Below, in pieces: positions 39,101-49,924 of a DNA stretch of 64,000 nt. A program made the translations under genes and the position numbers. A model generated the notes under the pieces. It was not told the DNA's origin and searched no databases. It saw only the letters and a list, made by a program, of their open reading frames with translations. The stretch comes from Unio delphinus (taxonomy: Eukaryota > Mollusca > Bivalvia > Unionida > Unionidae). The DNA lies in assembly GCA_029339505.1 (NCBI GenBank), contig JAQISU010000070.1, positions 1,607,501-1,671,500 of the forward strand, read 5' to 3'. Every line of letters starts with the position of its first letter. Position 1 is the stretch's first letter.

Positions 39101-40140
39101 GTAATTGGCTTCCCTGATGGTGCCGCTGTCAAGTCAGTCGGGTCTCCTGGAGACAGGCAATGTCGATATTCAGTCGGGAGAGTTCTCTGTCAATGACGGC
39201 AGTCTGCTGAGCATCGTCGATCTGTTGTAGTTCATTAGTCAGTCCAGGACACATGGTCCTAACGTTCCAGGTCGCAAAATGAAGTGTTGGAGTTTTCTTA
39301 TTTCTTCTTTTAGTTCTTCCTGGGGCGGAGTTTTGTGTCCCACTTGTCGAGATGGTTCTCTAAGCTCCACGCACCCAGTGAAGCAGGCAGGCCATGGCGG
39401 GAAGCATCTTACTGACTTGGGGCTGCCCAGCTTAAGGCGGGCGGTAGCTGTCCAGTGAGACCTGATTATCTCTCCCACCGTCAGAAGTAACCCCTGGCAC
39501 CAAGCTCTACACCAATCGAGCTTTGGTTTAGAACCGGTAAACTGCTACTTCTCTGTTGTGCCGACGTCTTACGACGACGCTGGAGAGTCCTCTTTAGTGG
39601 AGCTACGAAGTCTGGGCAGGGTGGTATGGAGAATCAGCTGTTGCCCATGCAGCAGATCCCCCTCTCCACGCAGCTGCTGTGCCTAAGAGAACGACAAATA
39701 TCGATACAGCTTGGCACCAGTGGCGTCGCAGGAGTTGCCGGAATGACTTTTGAGGTCAATGTCATGCCACCTTAGGGACTCCGTCTCCGGATTTTTGTTG
39801 GGGTTTACTCCCTTAGCCTTTCACATGAGTGTGTATAGCCGCAAGGCAGCAGAGGTTTAGTTTTCCTTCTAGATGAGATGCCATCCAAGGTTTACGAGTC
39901 CCATCTACCCGAAGCAACTGGTTTTAAGGCTTCAGTGGCCCACCTTCACCCCTCCTCCTGTTGGTGGATAACGCGGTCCGCCAGGCTTCAGATCTAAGCC
40001 ACTCTTGAAGGCCAGGAACTTGATTTTAGTTGACAGAGGCGATCAGAGATGCAAGTGGTATGGGGGGGGGGGGGGTTAACTGGAGTGGGGCGCTTGTCTC
40101 CCACTCCCTCCCCGGCAATGTCAACCTTAGACCACTATTC
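36200..40140 (-). mobile_element. Second LINE (RTE/jockey-like), minus strand, decayed
   Basis: Noticeably GC-richer than its surroundings. On the minus strand it encodes an endonuclease (about 39,240-38,500), a linker, a reverse transcriptase (about 37,900-36,900) and a C-terminal region (to 36,473). The stretch 39,500-40,140 is non-coding and probably 5' UTR. Edges are approximate. The frames are broken in several places (stop in the endonuclease GDFNAR site, shifts near 37,570 and 37,830). Confidence 0.8.
36473..39240 (-). pseudogene. LINE ORF2 (endonuclease + reverse transcriptase), multiple breaks
   Basis: Read from right to left. The endonuclease shows DFNARVGAGHEAW at about 38,800 with a TGA where the Gly of GDFN should be, and DTDHSLVASKV near 38,530 (the DH of the SDH motif). 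The linker reads SKWAHLRDSVYNSAYGKRE. The RT shows ESQCGFRAGRSTVDMTFSLR, YIAFIDMTKAFDLVSR (motif A), VKQGSVLAPTLFAIFF (motif B) and ELLFADDAAF (motif C). Further on come VLSSLLYSSETW and RRLRWLGHVKRMD. All core RT motifs survive, but in different frames, so no intact protein can be made. Confidence 0.85.
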
Positions 40141-40720
40141 ACCTTAATAAGCATATACTAACTCCTGATCTGTAAAGGGTACTAATGTAATACTAAATTT
40201 ATACCAAAGGTTTAACAATGTTCAGGTTTTGTATCTGACATAAATTTAATATTAAATCAACACCCATTGAGATTCTTATCACATCGTTTTTGGTTTAATG
40301 GAATGATGTTTGGCATTTAAATCTGGGTCAGACGCTTCAATGTTCGATTCATGTACCGTGGCAAAATAGTTCCAGACGTATTTGGAATCAAAATGCTCCA
40401 TGCGATAACTATTAATATTTACAAATTATAATTCAATATTCCTTCCGAATCAATGTATCATTTGGCACAGACAGCATCATTCTTAACACTGGATCTCCAT
40501 TGAAAATTCATGTGGCATGTCAAAATGTTTGTTCTGGCTAGACCGGCTGAAGTAGATGACGCGACATATACATGGACTTCGATGAGACTGTTTATAAAGT
40601 TTCCAAGGAAGACAATGTCGATTCCGTTATGGACAACAATGTGTTAAGTGTCGAAAAAACCATTTCTTAGATTGCGCAAATCATATCTTACGTGATATCC
40701 CTTTTGAAAGATAACGAGAG

Positions 40721-40770
<50 letters not shown>

Positions 40771-40885
40771 TTATTATTACATCTTTTTACTCCTCAATAT
40801 AGATCTGTGCTCGATGGAAACTGTCTTTTTAAATAGTTTTAAAGAGTATAATTGATTAATTAGTCATTTGCACGTAGTTTGCTTC

Positions 40886-40889
<4 letters not shown>
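40141..40889. other. Intergenic DNA with an (ATA)n microsatellite
   Basis: AT-rich, no gene. (AAT)n occupies about 40,722-40,770. Confidence 0.55.
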
Positions 40890-40949
<60 letters not shown>

Positions 40950-41199
40950 TTTTAGTAAATGGAGAAAAATTATAATTTTTTTTTTGCATTCTGTTCGACT
41001 CAAAGTGATGTATTATGGTATCCGATATCAATTATTTCATTATATTCTACTCAGAGAGGCACTTTGTGATACAGAGTGTCACAGTCTTAAGGGGACGGTA
41101 ATGCATATTATATTGAACATTATAAAGATAAATAAAATCAGGCTCCCATCGTTATGAAAAATAATTTTCAGTCATAACAAGTAACTACGCTTTCTCTAA

Positions 41200-41630
41200 T
41201 GTGTGCAATAGACATAATAATAAAATCAAAATGAAAACGTAAAACTTTATGTAATTACACGATGATCATATAATACTATAGACATAATAAAAAAGTCCAA
41301 ATGAAAACGTAAAACTCTATGTACTGACACGATGATCATATAATACTATAGACATAATTAAAAATCCAAAATCAAAACGTAAAACTCTATGTACTGACAC
41401 GATGATCATATAATACTATAGACATAATTAAAAATTCAAATGAAAACGTAAAACTCTATGTAATGACACGATAATCATATAATACTATAGACATAATTAA
41501 AAATCCAAATGAAAACGTAAAACTCTATGTAATGACACGATGATCATATAATACTATAGACACAATAAAAAATCCAAATGAAAACGTAAAACTCTATGTA
41601 ATGACACTATGATCATATAATACTAGACGA
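41200..41630 (+). repeat. Tandem repeat, about 66 bp x 7 (copy B)
   Basis: Same unit as at 4,676-5,215. Confidence 0.9.
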
Positions 41631-41705
41631 GTGGATAAAAAAAAAAGGACCTGGTGCCAAACTCCATAGGATTTGAATCACATTGTTACATCTCTTTCAT
41701 TTAAG

Positions 41706-41755
41706 GTTTCGCTGCTTCATTCTTCTTCAATGACCAACAAGTAATGAAGCGCTGA
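41706..41755 (+). pseudogene. Duplicated last transporter exon with earlier stop
   Basis: Copy of exon 5,319-5,380. The acceptor reads TTTAAG instead of TTTCAG. A C-to-G change turns the Ser codon after MKR into TGA, shortening the tail by four residues. No upstream exons exist in copy B. Confidence 0.75.
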
Positions 41756-42504
41756 ATTACAAGATAACAAAAGCACGTTTAAAATTATGGACTTTGCTCC
41801 TATGTTTCAATCTTCGACGAGGCACTAATTTAAAAATATTGTTACACCAAATGCGCATTCTCCAAATTTAGTACAATAATATAAAACTGAAATACGCAAA
41901 GTGTTCATAAAAATGCAACAACATCAAAATATATTTTAATGTTAATATCTTTGATATTAATATCAATATTCGTGAGTATAGTGTTGTGGCTGTGATATGT
42001 ATTTCTCAAACACTTTTTAAACAAATTTTAAACTTTATTGATGCTATATTGTTTTTCTAAATGACATAAACTGTTTGAATAATTTAAGAAAAAAATCCCT
42101 AAAGACTAGATATATTTTTACTGTTTATTTGTTTGTGTTATTCACAAAAGGTATGTACAACAGTGTGTATTGCTTATGTAAATGTTGATAAAACATACTT
42201 AAGAGATTATTTCGTCATGGCTAAAATAGAGTGCCAACATTCTATTTTTGAATCATTTTAATACAATTCGAGGCTTGAATTCACTATAAATTCCAGTGAA
42301 TGTCTATATCGAAGAATGTTATCAGGGCACATTAGAATTTCCCGAAATAATACTGACACGACGTATAAAACGACTTTATTATGTCTGAATTTAAGGCACG
42401 AATGTAAAATCCTCTAGGTTACATTCTTTTATAGTTACCTACTTCACCTGAATTATTTTTAATTATTTTTTGTCATAAACCCCCCCCCCCCAACAAAACA
42501 AAAA

Positions 42505-42536
<32 letters not shown>

Positions 42537-43928
42537 AAAGAAAAAAGAAAAAAAATAGAATGGGAAATAACTTTCTAGAATGATCCTGATGTTTACAAAA
42601 TAAAAATACTAGTTATTATTAGAAATCAGAATCTGGACTATGTTATACGCTCAGGAAGTTCAAAAGCTAGACCTATACCCAATTAAACATATTTACTTCT
42701 ATTAACAATAATTCTGATTTTAAACCCACAAAGAGAAAAATGTAGCTTTGTATTAGTTATGTACAGAAAAGTCGATTTATGTCACGTAGAACTAAATTTG
42801 AACTGGGTCAAGTCCAACATACATTGTTAAATTATATTTGCATGAAACGAAATAAAAATCAAATTAAAGAAACCTAGCTAACAAACAATGCAAATTAAGT
42901 ATGCATAACAGTGGTCTGGACTAACGCTCGCGTGCAAATATAAACACCTGCGCAGGCTAACAGACAAACATACATAATCAGAGACTTCTTCCAAAAGAGA
43001 ACTGACCGTAAGTACTGCACTGTCAACATTGATGCATTCCAAGAATAATACAATGTATGCTAGTATAAATTATTAATGTTTGATGGTTTGATAACAAGGA
43101 TTTGTCAACCTCTGAGAAATATTTTATCCACCGATGCCGTAAGACCGAGGCGAATCTAAATTTTTTGTGATTCACAAATTTTGGTATCATTGGAACGTAA
43201 ACGTCACTTACTTTATATATATATGACTTTGAAGTTTATGCTTTTTTTCTTCTGTAGTAGTAATTAAACACTCGATATCAATTTAAATAACAAACCAAAT
43301 AAAATCAGCAATACTAAGCCAAAGGTAGAATTTTGGCCCATCTTATAATCTGCTAAAATTAATAGAAATGATAGAGTGAATTAATAATAAAAAAAGTTGA
43401 AAATGTTCACAAATAATCACCCCAATCACTTATGCGCATTACCATAGCTTTCATTTCTAACAGGTGTAAGGACAAATTGAGGGCAAGGGGAGGTGGAAGA
43501 ACAGACGGACGGATGTCCAGATGCACCGGTGGAAAAAAGCCCACTTCATAACTTATAAGGGATGCGTCATGAATACTTGAATCAATTCCATTCTTTAATC
43601 ATAGCATTTTCTATAGCACTCAAGGCAAACAGTCGCAAATCTCCCTTTGACGTCTAAGGTTGAGCCGTTAGGCAAGCCTTTACATTTTGTTTATTTATGC
43701 GTGAACACCTGGGAGTGATACATTGAGAATAGCTACTTTTGTTTGGTAGCTATATAAAGGATATCTGCTCTAGTGAATAACGAGTATATTTCATCGTGTA
43801 TGACGAACTTTGCCACTCCTGAAAATAATGAGCTCTTCCCCTAGTCGAATAAAAATAATTTCTCTTCACTATGAGAAAGCAAGTCGTTTAATTGTATGCT
43901 CAAACACATCGACTAGCAATTTGGGGAG
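41756..43928. other. Intergenic DNA; C-run and long poly-A at 42,480-42,555
   Basis: 41,756-42,480 matches copy A. 42,480-42,555 is a C-run followed by an A-rich tract, possibly the tail of an inserted retroelement whose body I cannot identify. 42,560-43,928 has no recognisable gene and is not in copy A. Confidence 0.5.
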
Positions 43929-44162
43929 GGAGTGGCCGAGTGGTCTAAAGAGCTCTCTGTTACGGATCACTGCTACCTCACCTCTGCGTGGGTTCGAGTT
44001 TAAGATTCGGCAAATGTGGGTATGTGAAAAAGGTTGCAGTAACTTCTCGTGGGTTGCTAGTTTTTTCCGGTGGTTTCCCGGGTTCTTCCTCCACCAATAA
44101 TTCTGGCCGCCATGTATAGCCTATATTGTGCTGAAAATGGCGTTAAACCCATGAACAACAAC
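43929..44162 (+). mobile_element. tRNA-derived SINE (copy 4, duplicate of copy 1)
   Basis: Same insertion as 6,548-6,785, carried by the segmental duplication. Confidence 0.85.
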
Positions 44163-44351
44163 ATGACTAGCAATTTGTATAACAGACTAAGTTATCAGAT
44201 ATCTTACTATATCCCGAGCATCTATGTCAGCGGATTGCCGTTGATGTTCTGCGGTCTTTTGTGTACATTAGAAAATATATGTAGCACCATAATCTGCCTT
44301 CTTTTAAGGTTAAGGAATATTAAGAGAAAGGGATTTGAACATGGACCGTAG
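44163..44351 (+). pseudogene. Possible relic last exon of a second MFS transporter (copy B)
   Basis: Open frame with NLYNRLSYQISYYIPSIYVS, a hydrophobic helix and a basic tail, ending at TAG 44349. It duplicates 6,832-6,998. Confidence 0.35.
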
Positions 44352-44412
44352 TGTAATGCAAGCGAGGTAGGATACATTTGTCACGTGACAACGAGATTCT
44401 TTGAACAGTTAT

Positions 44413-44524
44413 GTAATAAGGGGAGATTATTCAAGAGTGAAGTGGAAACATTGTATAGTCACGAGTGGCAAAGGCACGAGTGTCTGACTATACAACATGT
44501 TTGCACATCACGAGTGAAATTTTA
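44413..44524. mobile_element. Fold-back MITE (copy B)
   Basis: Imperfect inverted repeat matching 7,197-7,307. Confidence 0.65.
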
Positions 44525-44989
44525 CCTTATATATAATCAAAAAGTAGATTTTATTTTAATATAAATGTTTAATTCAATAACATTCCAGAATCGCGCATTT
44601 CTTTTTCAATTCTGTCAGTGTGATGAACGATTACTACCTGAATCAAAAGAAGTTCCGAAATTTGCTACAATTTGAGCTTAGCAAATATAATGTTTCAGTT
44701 TGTCTATTTTGTGAAATTAATGACTATTTAGACGAAAACGAATAAATGTTTATTTTTGTCAACATTTTTATGTTGCAGATTGATACAATCAGCCTTGCTG
44801 GACCAATTGTAGCTCTAGAGACATCAAAGAACGGCTCAGTATACGTTAAGATCGTGAAATCATTAAACAAAGTATTTTTATGATTAAAATTATGAATTCA
44901 GAGGTGAATCTCCCTCGTTCTCAGACACGATTGTGATTGCTCTGATAGTAGAAAATGTTCCTACTATTTGTAATCAAAACTGTTTGTAA

Positions 44990-45290
44990 ACAATGCGTAC
45001 CGTCTGTCGTTGAGTGTAACAAGTATTCAGTACTGAATGGGTGCCGCAGTGTACCGTCCGCCGTTTAGTGTAACAGGTGTGTTTGACTGTATGGGTGACG
45101 CAGTGGATCATTTGTCGTTGAGTGCACCATGTATGCAGTACTGTATTTGTGACGCACTGTATCATTTGTCGTTAGTGTACCAGCTCTGCGGTGATGTATA
45201 TGTGATACAGTGTACCTGTTCGTCGTTGGCTGTAACATGTATGCAATATTGTATGGGTGACAAAGAATATCGAATAGTAATAGGTAGTAA
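44990..45290 (+). repeat. Tandem repeat, about 65 bp x 4 (copy B)
   Basis: Same units as 7,917-8,160, more diverged. Confidence 0.8.
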
Positions 45291-46020
45291 CACATACAAC
45301 AACACACATATAATAACACATATGATATAATAACACATTTAATAACACATATAATGACATATATGATAACAATATAATAACACATATAAAACACATATAA
45401 TGACAGATATAATAACACATTTAATGACATATAATAACACATATAATAACAATATAATAACACATAAAAACACATATAATGACTCATATAAAAACACATA
45501 TAATGACTCATATAATGACTCGTATGATAATAACATATAATAACTCATATAATAACTCGTATAATAACACATATAATAACATATCATAACTCATATAATA
45601 ACTCATATAATAACACATATAATAACACATAATAACTCATAATAACATATAACTCATATAATAACTCATATAATAACACATAATAACACATATAATAACT
45701 CATATAATAACTCATATAATAACACATATAATAACATATAACAACTCATATAATAACATATAATAACTCATATAATAACGCATATAATAACACATATAAT
45801 AACTCATATAATGACTCATATGATAACAAGATAATAACATAATAACTCATATAATAACTCATATAATAACACATATAATAACACATAATAACACATATAA
45901 TAACTCATAAAATAACTCTTATAATGACTCATATGATAACAAGATAATAACACATACAAAACATATATAATGACATATAAAATAACACATGCAATAACAC
46001 ATATAATGACAAATATAATG
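45291..46020. repeat. ACATATAAT/ACTCATATAAT satellite (copy B)
   Basis: Mixed 8-12 bp units. The Tyr/Cys/Ile-rich minus-strand frames here are artefacts of the repeat. Confidence 0.9.
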
Positions 46021-46544
46021 ACGGATATAATATTTAAATACAAACGAACGTGACGATATGATATTTCTCCCATCAATTGATTTCGATGTCCCATCATAAA
46101 ATATACAGTCGTAGTCGTCTAATACAGCAATACGAGATATCACGTAATAAAAAACTTCGTGGTCATATCTAAAAGAAGACACTTGTAGTTACATACAAAA
46201 CCGACCATTTTTTTTTGCCGTATCTTGTGGATTGAAAATACAATTACCACAAATAAAAAAACCTAATGATATTCGTTGTATAACTTGCTACAAAGAGTTA
46301 ACTTTAGGTAAAGAAAAAAATTCCAGTCCACCCCAACTTTAAATTTGTCGGTCTCTACAATGAAAGGCGGGTCACGTGAGTATAATCACCTGTCCTTGTT
46401 ATTCGTATACTTTTACTTTATTCAGTCTATTTACATCCACGCACTCCAAGAAATCAATCTGATCCTCACAATTTTATTAAACAGTTGAGATCGACTTTTG
46501 TTTTCCTGATGAATATAACGGCCACCATACTCTTTGGGGTTGTA
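46021..46544. other. Intergenic DNA, no gene seen
   Basis: Unique AT-rich sequence between two satellites. Nothing recognised. Confidence 0.5.
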
Positions 46545-46675
46545 AAATTATTAACGAGAGAGGGAAACAGATGTAAAATTATTAACGAGAGAGGAAAACA
46601 GATGTAAAATTATTAACGAGAGAGGGAAACATATGTAAAAATATTAACGAGAGAGAGAAACAGATGTAAAAATAT

Positions 46676-46747
<72 letters not shown>

Positions 46748-46849
46748 CAGATGTAAAATATTAACGAGAGAAAGAGAAACATGTAAAATATTAACGAGAG
46801 AGGGAAACATATGTAAAAATATTAACGACAGAGAAGCATGTAAAAATAT

Positions 46850-46893
<44 letters not shown>

Positions 46894-47671
46894 GATGTAA
46901 AAATATTAACGAGAGAGAGAGAAACAGATCTAAAAATATTAACGAGAGAGGGAAACAAATGTAAAGTATTAACGAGGGAAACTTATATAAAATTATTAAC
47001 GAGAGAGGGAAACAAATATAAAAATATTAACGAGAGAGGGAAATAGATGTAAAAATATTAACGAGAGAGGGAAACAGATGTAAAAATATTAACGAGAGAG
47101 GGAAACATATGTAAAAATATTAACGAGAGAGGGAAACATGTAAAATTATTAACGAGAGAGGGAAACAGATGTAAAAATATTAACCAGAGAGAGAAACAGA
47201 TGTAAAATATTAACGAGAGAAACAGATGTAAAAATATTAACGAGAGAGGGAAACATAGGTAAAAATATTAACGAGAGAGAGAAAGACAGATGTCAAAATA
47301 TTAACGAGAGAGGGAAACATGTAAAATTATTAACGAGAGAGAGTGAGAGAGAGAGAGAGAGAGAGATAGAGAGAGAGAGATATGTAAAATATTAACGAGA
47401 GTGAGAAACAGATGTAAAATATTAACGAGAGAGAGAAACAGATATAAAATATTAACGAGAGTGAGAAACAGATGTAAAATATTAACGAGAGAGGGAAACA
47501 TGTAAAAATATTAACGAGGGAGAGGGAGAAACAGATGTAAAATATTAACGAGAGATAGAGAGAAACAGATGTAAAATATTAACGAGAGAGAGAAACAGAT
47601 GTAAAAATATTAACGAGAGAGGGAAACAGATGTAAAATATTAACGAGAGAGGGAAACATATGTAAAATTAT

Positions 47672-47747
<76 letters not shown>

Positions 47748-47795
47748 TAGATAGAGAGAAACAGATGCAAAATATTAACGAGAGAAGCAGATGTA
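46545..47795. repeat. GA-rich minisatellite, about 31-bp units (nearly 40)
   Basis: Units of TAAAAATATTAACGAGAGAG with GGAAACAGATG, several with expanded GA runs (46,680-46,745; 46,853-46,890; 47,674-47,740). It stops just before the inverted repeat that may mark the left edge of element 2. Confidence 0.95.
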
Positions 47796-47801
47796 AAATA
47801 T

Positions 47802-48024
47802 AGCAGCAGAGGAGGTGAACAGACCAACTTTTTAGTCGTCAACGATGCTTCCTTCTAGTTAATATTTACTAGGAAGTTCTCAATTTGTCAAATAAACCCT
47901 TCTAGTTAATATTTACTAGGAAGTCTTAATTTGTCAAATAAACCCTTCTAATAAATATCAAGAGAAGGGTCCATTTGGTAAAAAAAAAGATGCCATTTAG
48001 TTGACGTTCACCTCCTCGGCTGCT
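47802..48024. repeat. Imperfect inverted repeat at the left edge of element 2
   Basis: TAGCAGCAGAGGAGGTGAAC (from 47,802) is matched on the other strand by the segment ending at 48,024, with one mismatch in 20. Between the arms are two direct copies of CTTCTAGTTAATATTTACTA, each followed by a TTTGTCAAATAAACC word, and a third partial copy. It could be a subterminal repeat of element 2 or a small MITE. Confidence 0.65.
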
Positions 48025-48054
48025 AATGCGCTAACTAAATATTTGATCAAGTCC

Positions 48055-49389
48055 TTAAGATTTCACAAACAAACTAATTTGTAAAACCTCACCTCGTAAA
48101 TCAATCAGATTATTAGATTGGTCAGTGAGTTTGAAATTAATTCTCGTTAACAAATTATTATGACATCGCATATAGACTAGATTAGTTGGGTCTTCAATAA
48201 TTAGAAATCCTGGAGGAGCCGTTGGTGCAAATGAGTATAAAATATATCCTTGCTGAGCTTGATTTGATTGTTCGAGATTTATTTGATAATTTCCTTCGAT
48301 AACATCACATACTAAATTGAGCGCAATCACCGTTGAAATATTCACATTGTTCGGAGCAATATGTCTACCGCCGCCTTCTGGATCATTATTAAATTTCAGA
48401 ATATTTTCTGTAGGATTCTTCGATTTTTTCCAATTATCGTGGATTCTTTTGAACCCAATATTAATAGCATCGTCAAGTTGTTTCTTTAGTTTATCCGGAT
48501 TATATCCAGGGATTTTAAAATCTTTAATCTCCGTTTTATTAATCTTATATAGATCCGCAAACTTATCATGTAAGATTTCTTCATTTAATACTTCTTGAAT
48601 AATTTTCGAGTGAAATATTTTCATATCGTCGATGATTTTATTACCCGTTTCTACGACGTTGATAAATTCATCCTTGGTGAGAGAGCCGGATTTAATAGAT
48701 ATTAGCAGTCGTGAAAAATCATTATTCATTACTGTGAAATTTCCGTTGATGAGAGGGAGGTAGATTGAATGAAAAACTTTTTTATTTATGAACTTATCGG
48801 GGGTATAATCTTGATAATTTTTGACTTCATTGACGGGTTTTATTTTGTTGGTGATATAATCGGATTTTTTAGGTTCGGGTGGAAAATCCTTCGAATTTTC
48901 TCGCGAGTTATCCGGTGGTAATTCAGGCCATCCTAACACTGATCTTATAGAACTCTGATAAATATCTACAACGTATCCTTCTGTATTTATCTCGATAGCG
49001 GATGATAATGTTGGTTCGTGAACTGTTATAGCGATTTTTGATTCTTTTCCGGTGAGAGATTTTATTCTGCGTTGAAATTCAGCATTGATCTGTTCGATTT
49101 GATATGACCCAGTTGGTATAGAAACAACCTGCCAATCTGGTGTTCCGTCTTCACGATTCTTGTTTGCAAATACCAAGGAATTATTCGGTTGTTGACCACC
49201 AAATGCTACCGATCTAATATTAGGCCAGCTATGATACACTCGTAGTTTTGCTAGTGCGATCTCGCTCACGGGAACAGGAATTGGAAAATTAACACTAAAT
49301 TCGGGACGTGTTGAGGTTATTGATATCGTGCTTGTTTTCACTGGTGTTGTATTTGTTACTATTTGTTGAAGTAGTTCTTGCGACGACAT
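48055..49389 (-). CDS. Penton-like minor capsid protein (444 aa)
   Basis: The ATG at 49389 (MSSQELLQQIVTNTTPVKT) follows a run of AATAAT. An N-terminal beta-rich part holds FSVNFPIPVPVSEIALAKLR, VVSIPTGSYQIEQINAEFQR and SSIRSVLGWPELP, a pattern shared by penton-like proteins of invertebrate Polinton-like elements (surface-strand residues, 'IP.GSY.I..IN', then 'LGW'). A helical insert follows (about residues 180-340), then another beta-rich section ending DLRGEVLQISLFVKS. The length exceeds the usual 250-350, mainly because of the helical insert, which could be receptor-facing. It overlaps the upstream gene by 95 bases in another frame. Confidence 0.65.
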   Translation of the reverse strand: MSSQELLQQIVTNTTPVKTSTISITSTRPEFSVNFPIPVPVSEIALAKLRVYHSWPNIRSVAFGGQQPNNSLVFANKNREDGTPDWQVVSIPTGSYQIEQINAEFQRRIKSLTGKESKIAITVHEPTLSSAIEINTEGYVVDIYQSSIRSVLGWPELPPDNSRENSKDFPPEPKKSDYITNKIKPVNEVKNYQDYTPDKFINKKVFHSIYLPLINGNFTVMNNDFSRLLISIKSGSLTKDEFINVVETGNKIIDDMKIFHSKIIQEVLNEEILHDKFADLYKINKTEIKDFKIPGYNPDKLKKQLDDAINIGFKRIHDNWKKSKNPTENILKFNNDPEGGGRHIAPNNVNISTVIALNLVCDVIEGNYQINLEQSNQAQQGYILYSFAPTAPPGFLIIEDPTNLVYMRCHNNLLTRINFKLTDQSNNLIDLRGEVLQISLFVKS

Positions 49390-49852
49390 TATTATTATTA
49401 TTCTGCTCTAATTTCAGCATTGTTGATTTATACAATTGAGCCATAGTTGAAAATTCGCTATCTGATATTGTTGTGTCATCCAACGACGATGATATCAACG
49501 AGGATAATTGCGAGTAACCGGCAGATGCAATATGATATTTAATTAAATAATCATGTAGTTTACTCTGGCTACACGATGATAGTTTTTTTGTGATCCCAGT
49601 TAATATACCAGCAATTGTAGCCACTGCGGAAATAGCGATTGGAACTACGACCGGAGCAATCATTGTAACCGAAGATAGTATTATTCCAGCAGCAGTGATT
49701 ACTCCTGACACCGAGTACACGGTGATATCAACTGTGGTTATTCTTCGTTTGTATTTTTTGATTTTTATTTGATATTCTTCACAGAGAGAACTGAGTTTAG
49801 TTTGAAACTCTTTGACTTGATCATAGCGATACTGATTCGATGATGGAGTCAT
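49295..49852 (-). CDS. Two-TM membrane protein with cytoplasmic helices (185 aa)
   Basis: ATG at 49852. A helical, charged N-terminus (QVKEFQTKLSSLCEEYQIKI) is followed by two hydrophobic helices over about residues 45-90 (VYSVSGVITAAGIILSSVTM, then a second through VATIAGILTG). An amphipathic helical region (KLHDYLIKYHIASAGYSQL) and an Asn/Ser/Thr-rich tail follow. The helix-TM-TM-helix layout is like SLATT-type membrane proteins, but the resemblance is only of shape. In a virion it could be a minor envelope/inner-membrane protein or a host-membrane factor. The tail overlaps the penton-like gene. Confidence 0.6.
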   Translation of the reverse strand: MTPSSNQYRYDQVKEFQTKLSSLCEEYQIKIKKYKRRITTVDITVYSVSGVITAAGIILSSVTMIAPVVVPIAISAVATIAGILTGITKKLSSCSQSKLHDYLIKYHIASAGYSQLSSLISSSLDDTTISDSEFSTMAQLYKSTMLKLEQNNNNNVVARTTSTNSNKYNTSENKHDINNLNTSRI

Positions 49853-49860
49853 TTTATTTT

Positions 49861-49922
49861 AAAAGCGTTAGCATTTTCAATTACGAAATTCAAAATTGCA
49901 AAGTAATTTTTAAGGATTTTAT
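49861..49922. repeat. Micro-palindrome cluster after the fibre-like gene
   Basis: AAAGCGTTAGCATTTT and AAAATTGCAAAGTAATTTT (one mismatch) lie between the stop of the 49,925 gene and the next start. Confidence 0.55.
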
Positions 49923-49924
49923 TT

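Larger units (their letters stand above)
40890..46020 (+). repeat. Segmental duplication, copy B
   Basis: Colinear with 4,309-9,690. It starts at a GA microsatellite (40,890-40,947) and ends in an ACATATAAT-type satellite. It carries the last transporter exon but none of the other exons, so the transporter is not duplicated as a working gene here. Confidence 0.85.

Noticed and set aside
45065..46182. Tyr/Cys-rich minus-strand frames
   Set aside because: Satellite artefacts, as in copy A.
48317..48598. Plus-strand frame opposite the penton-like gene
   Set aside because: Shadow of a well-supported minus-strand gene.
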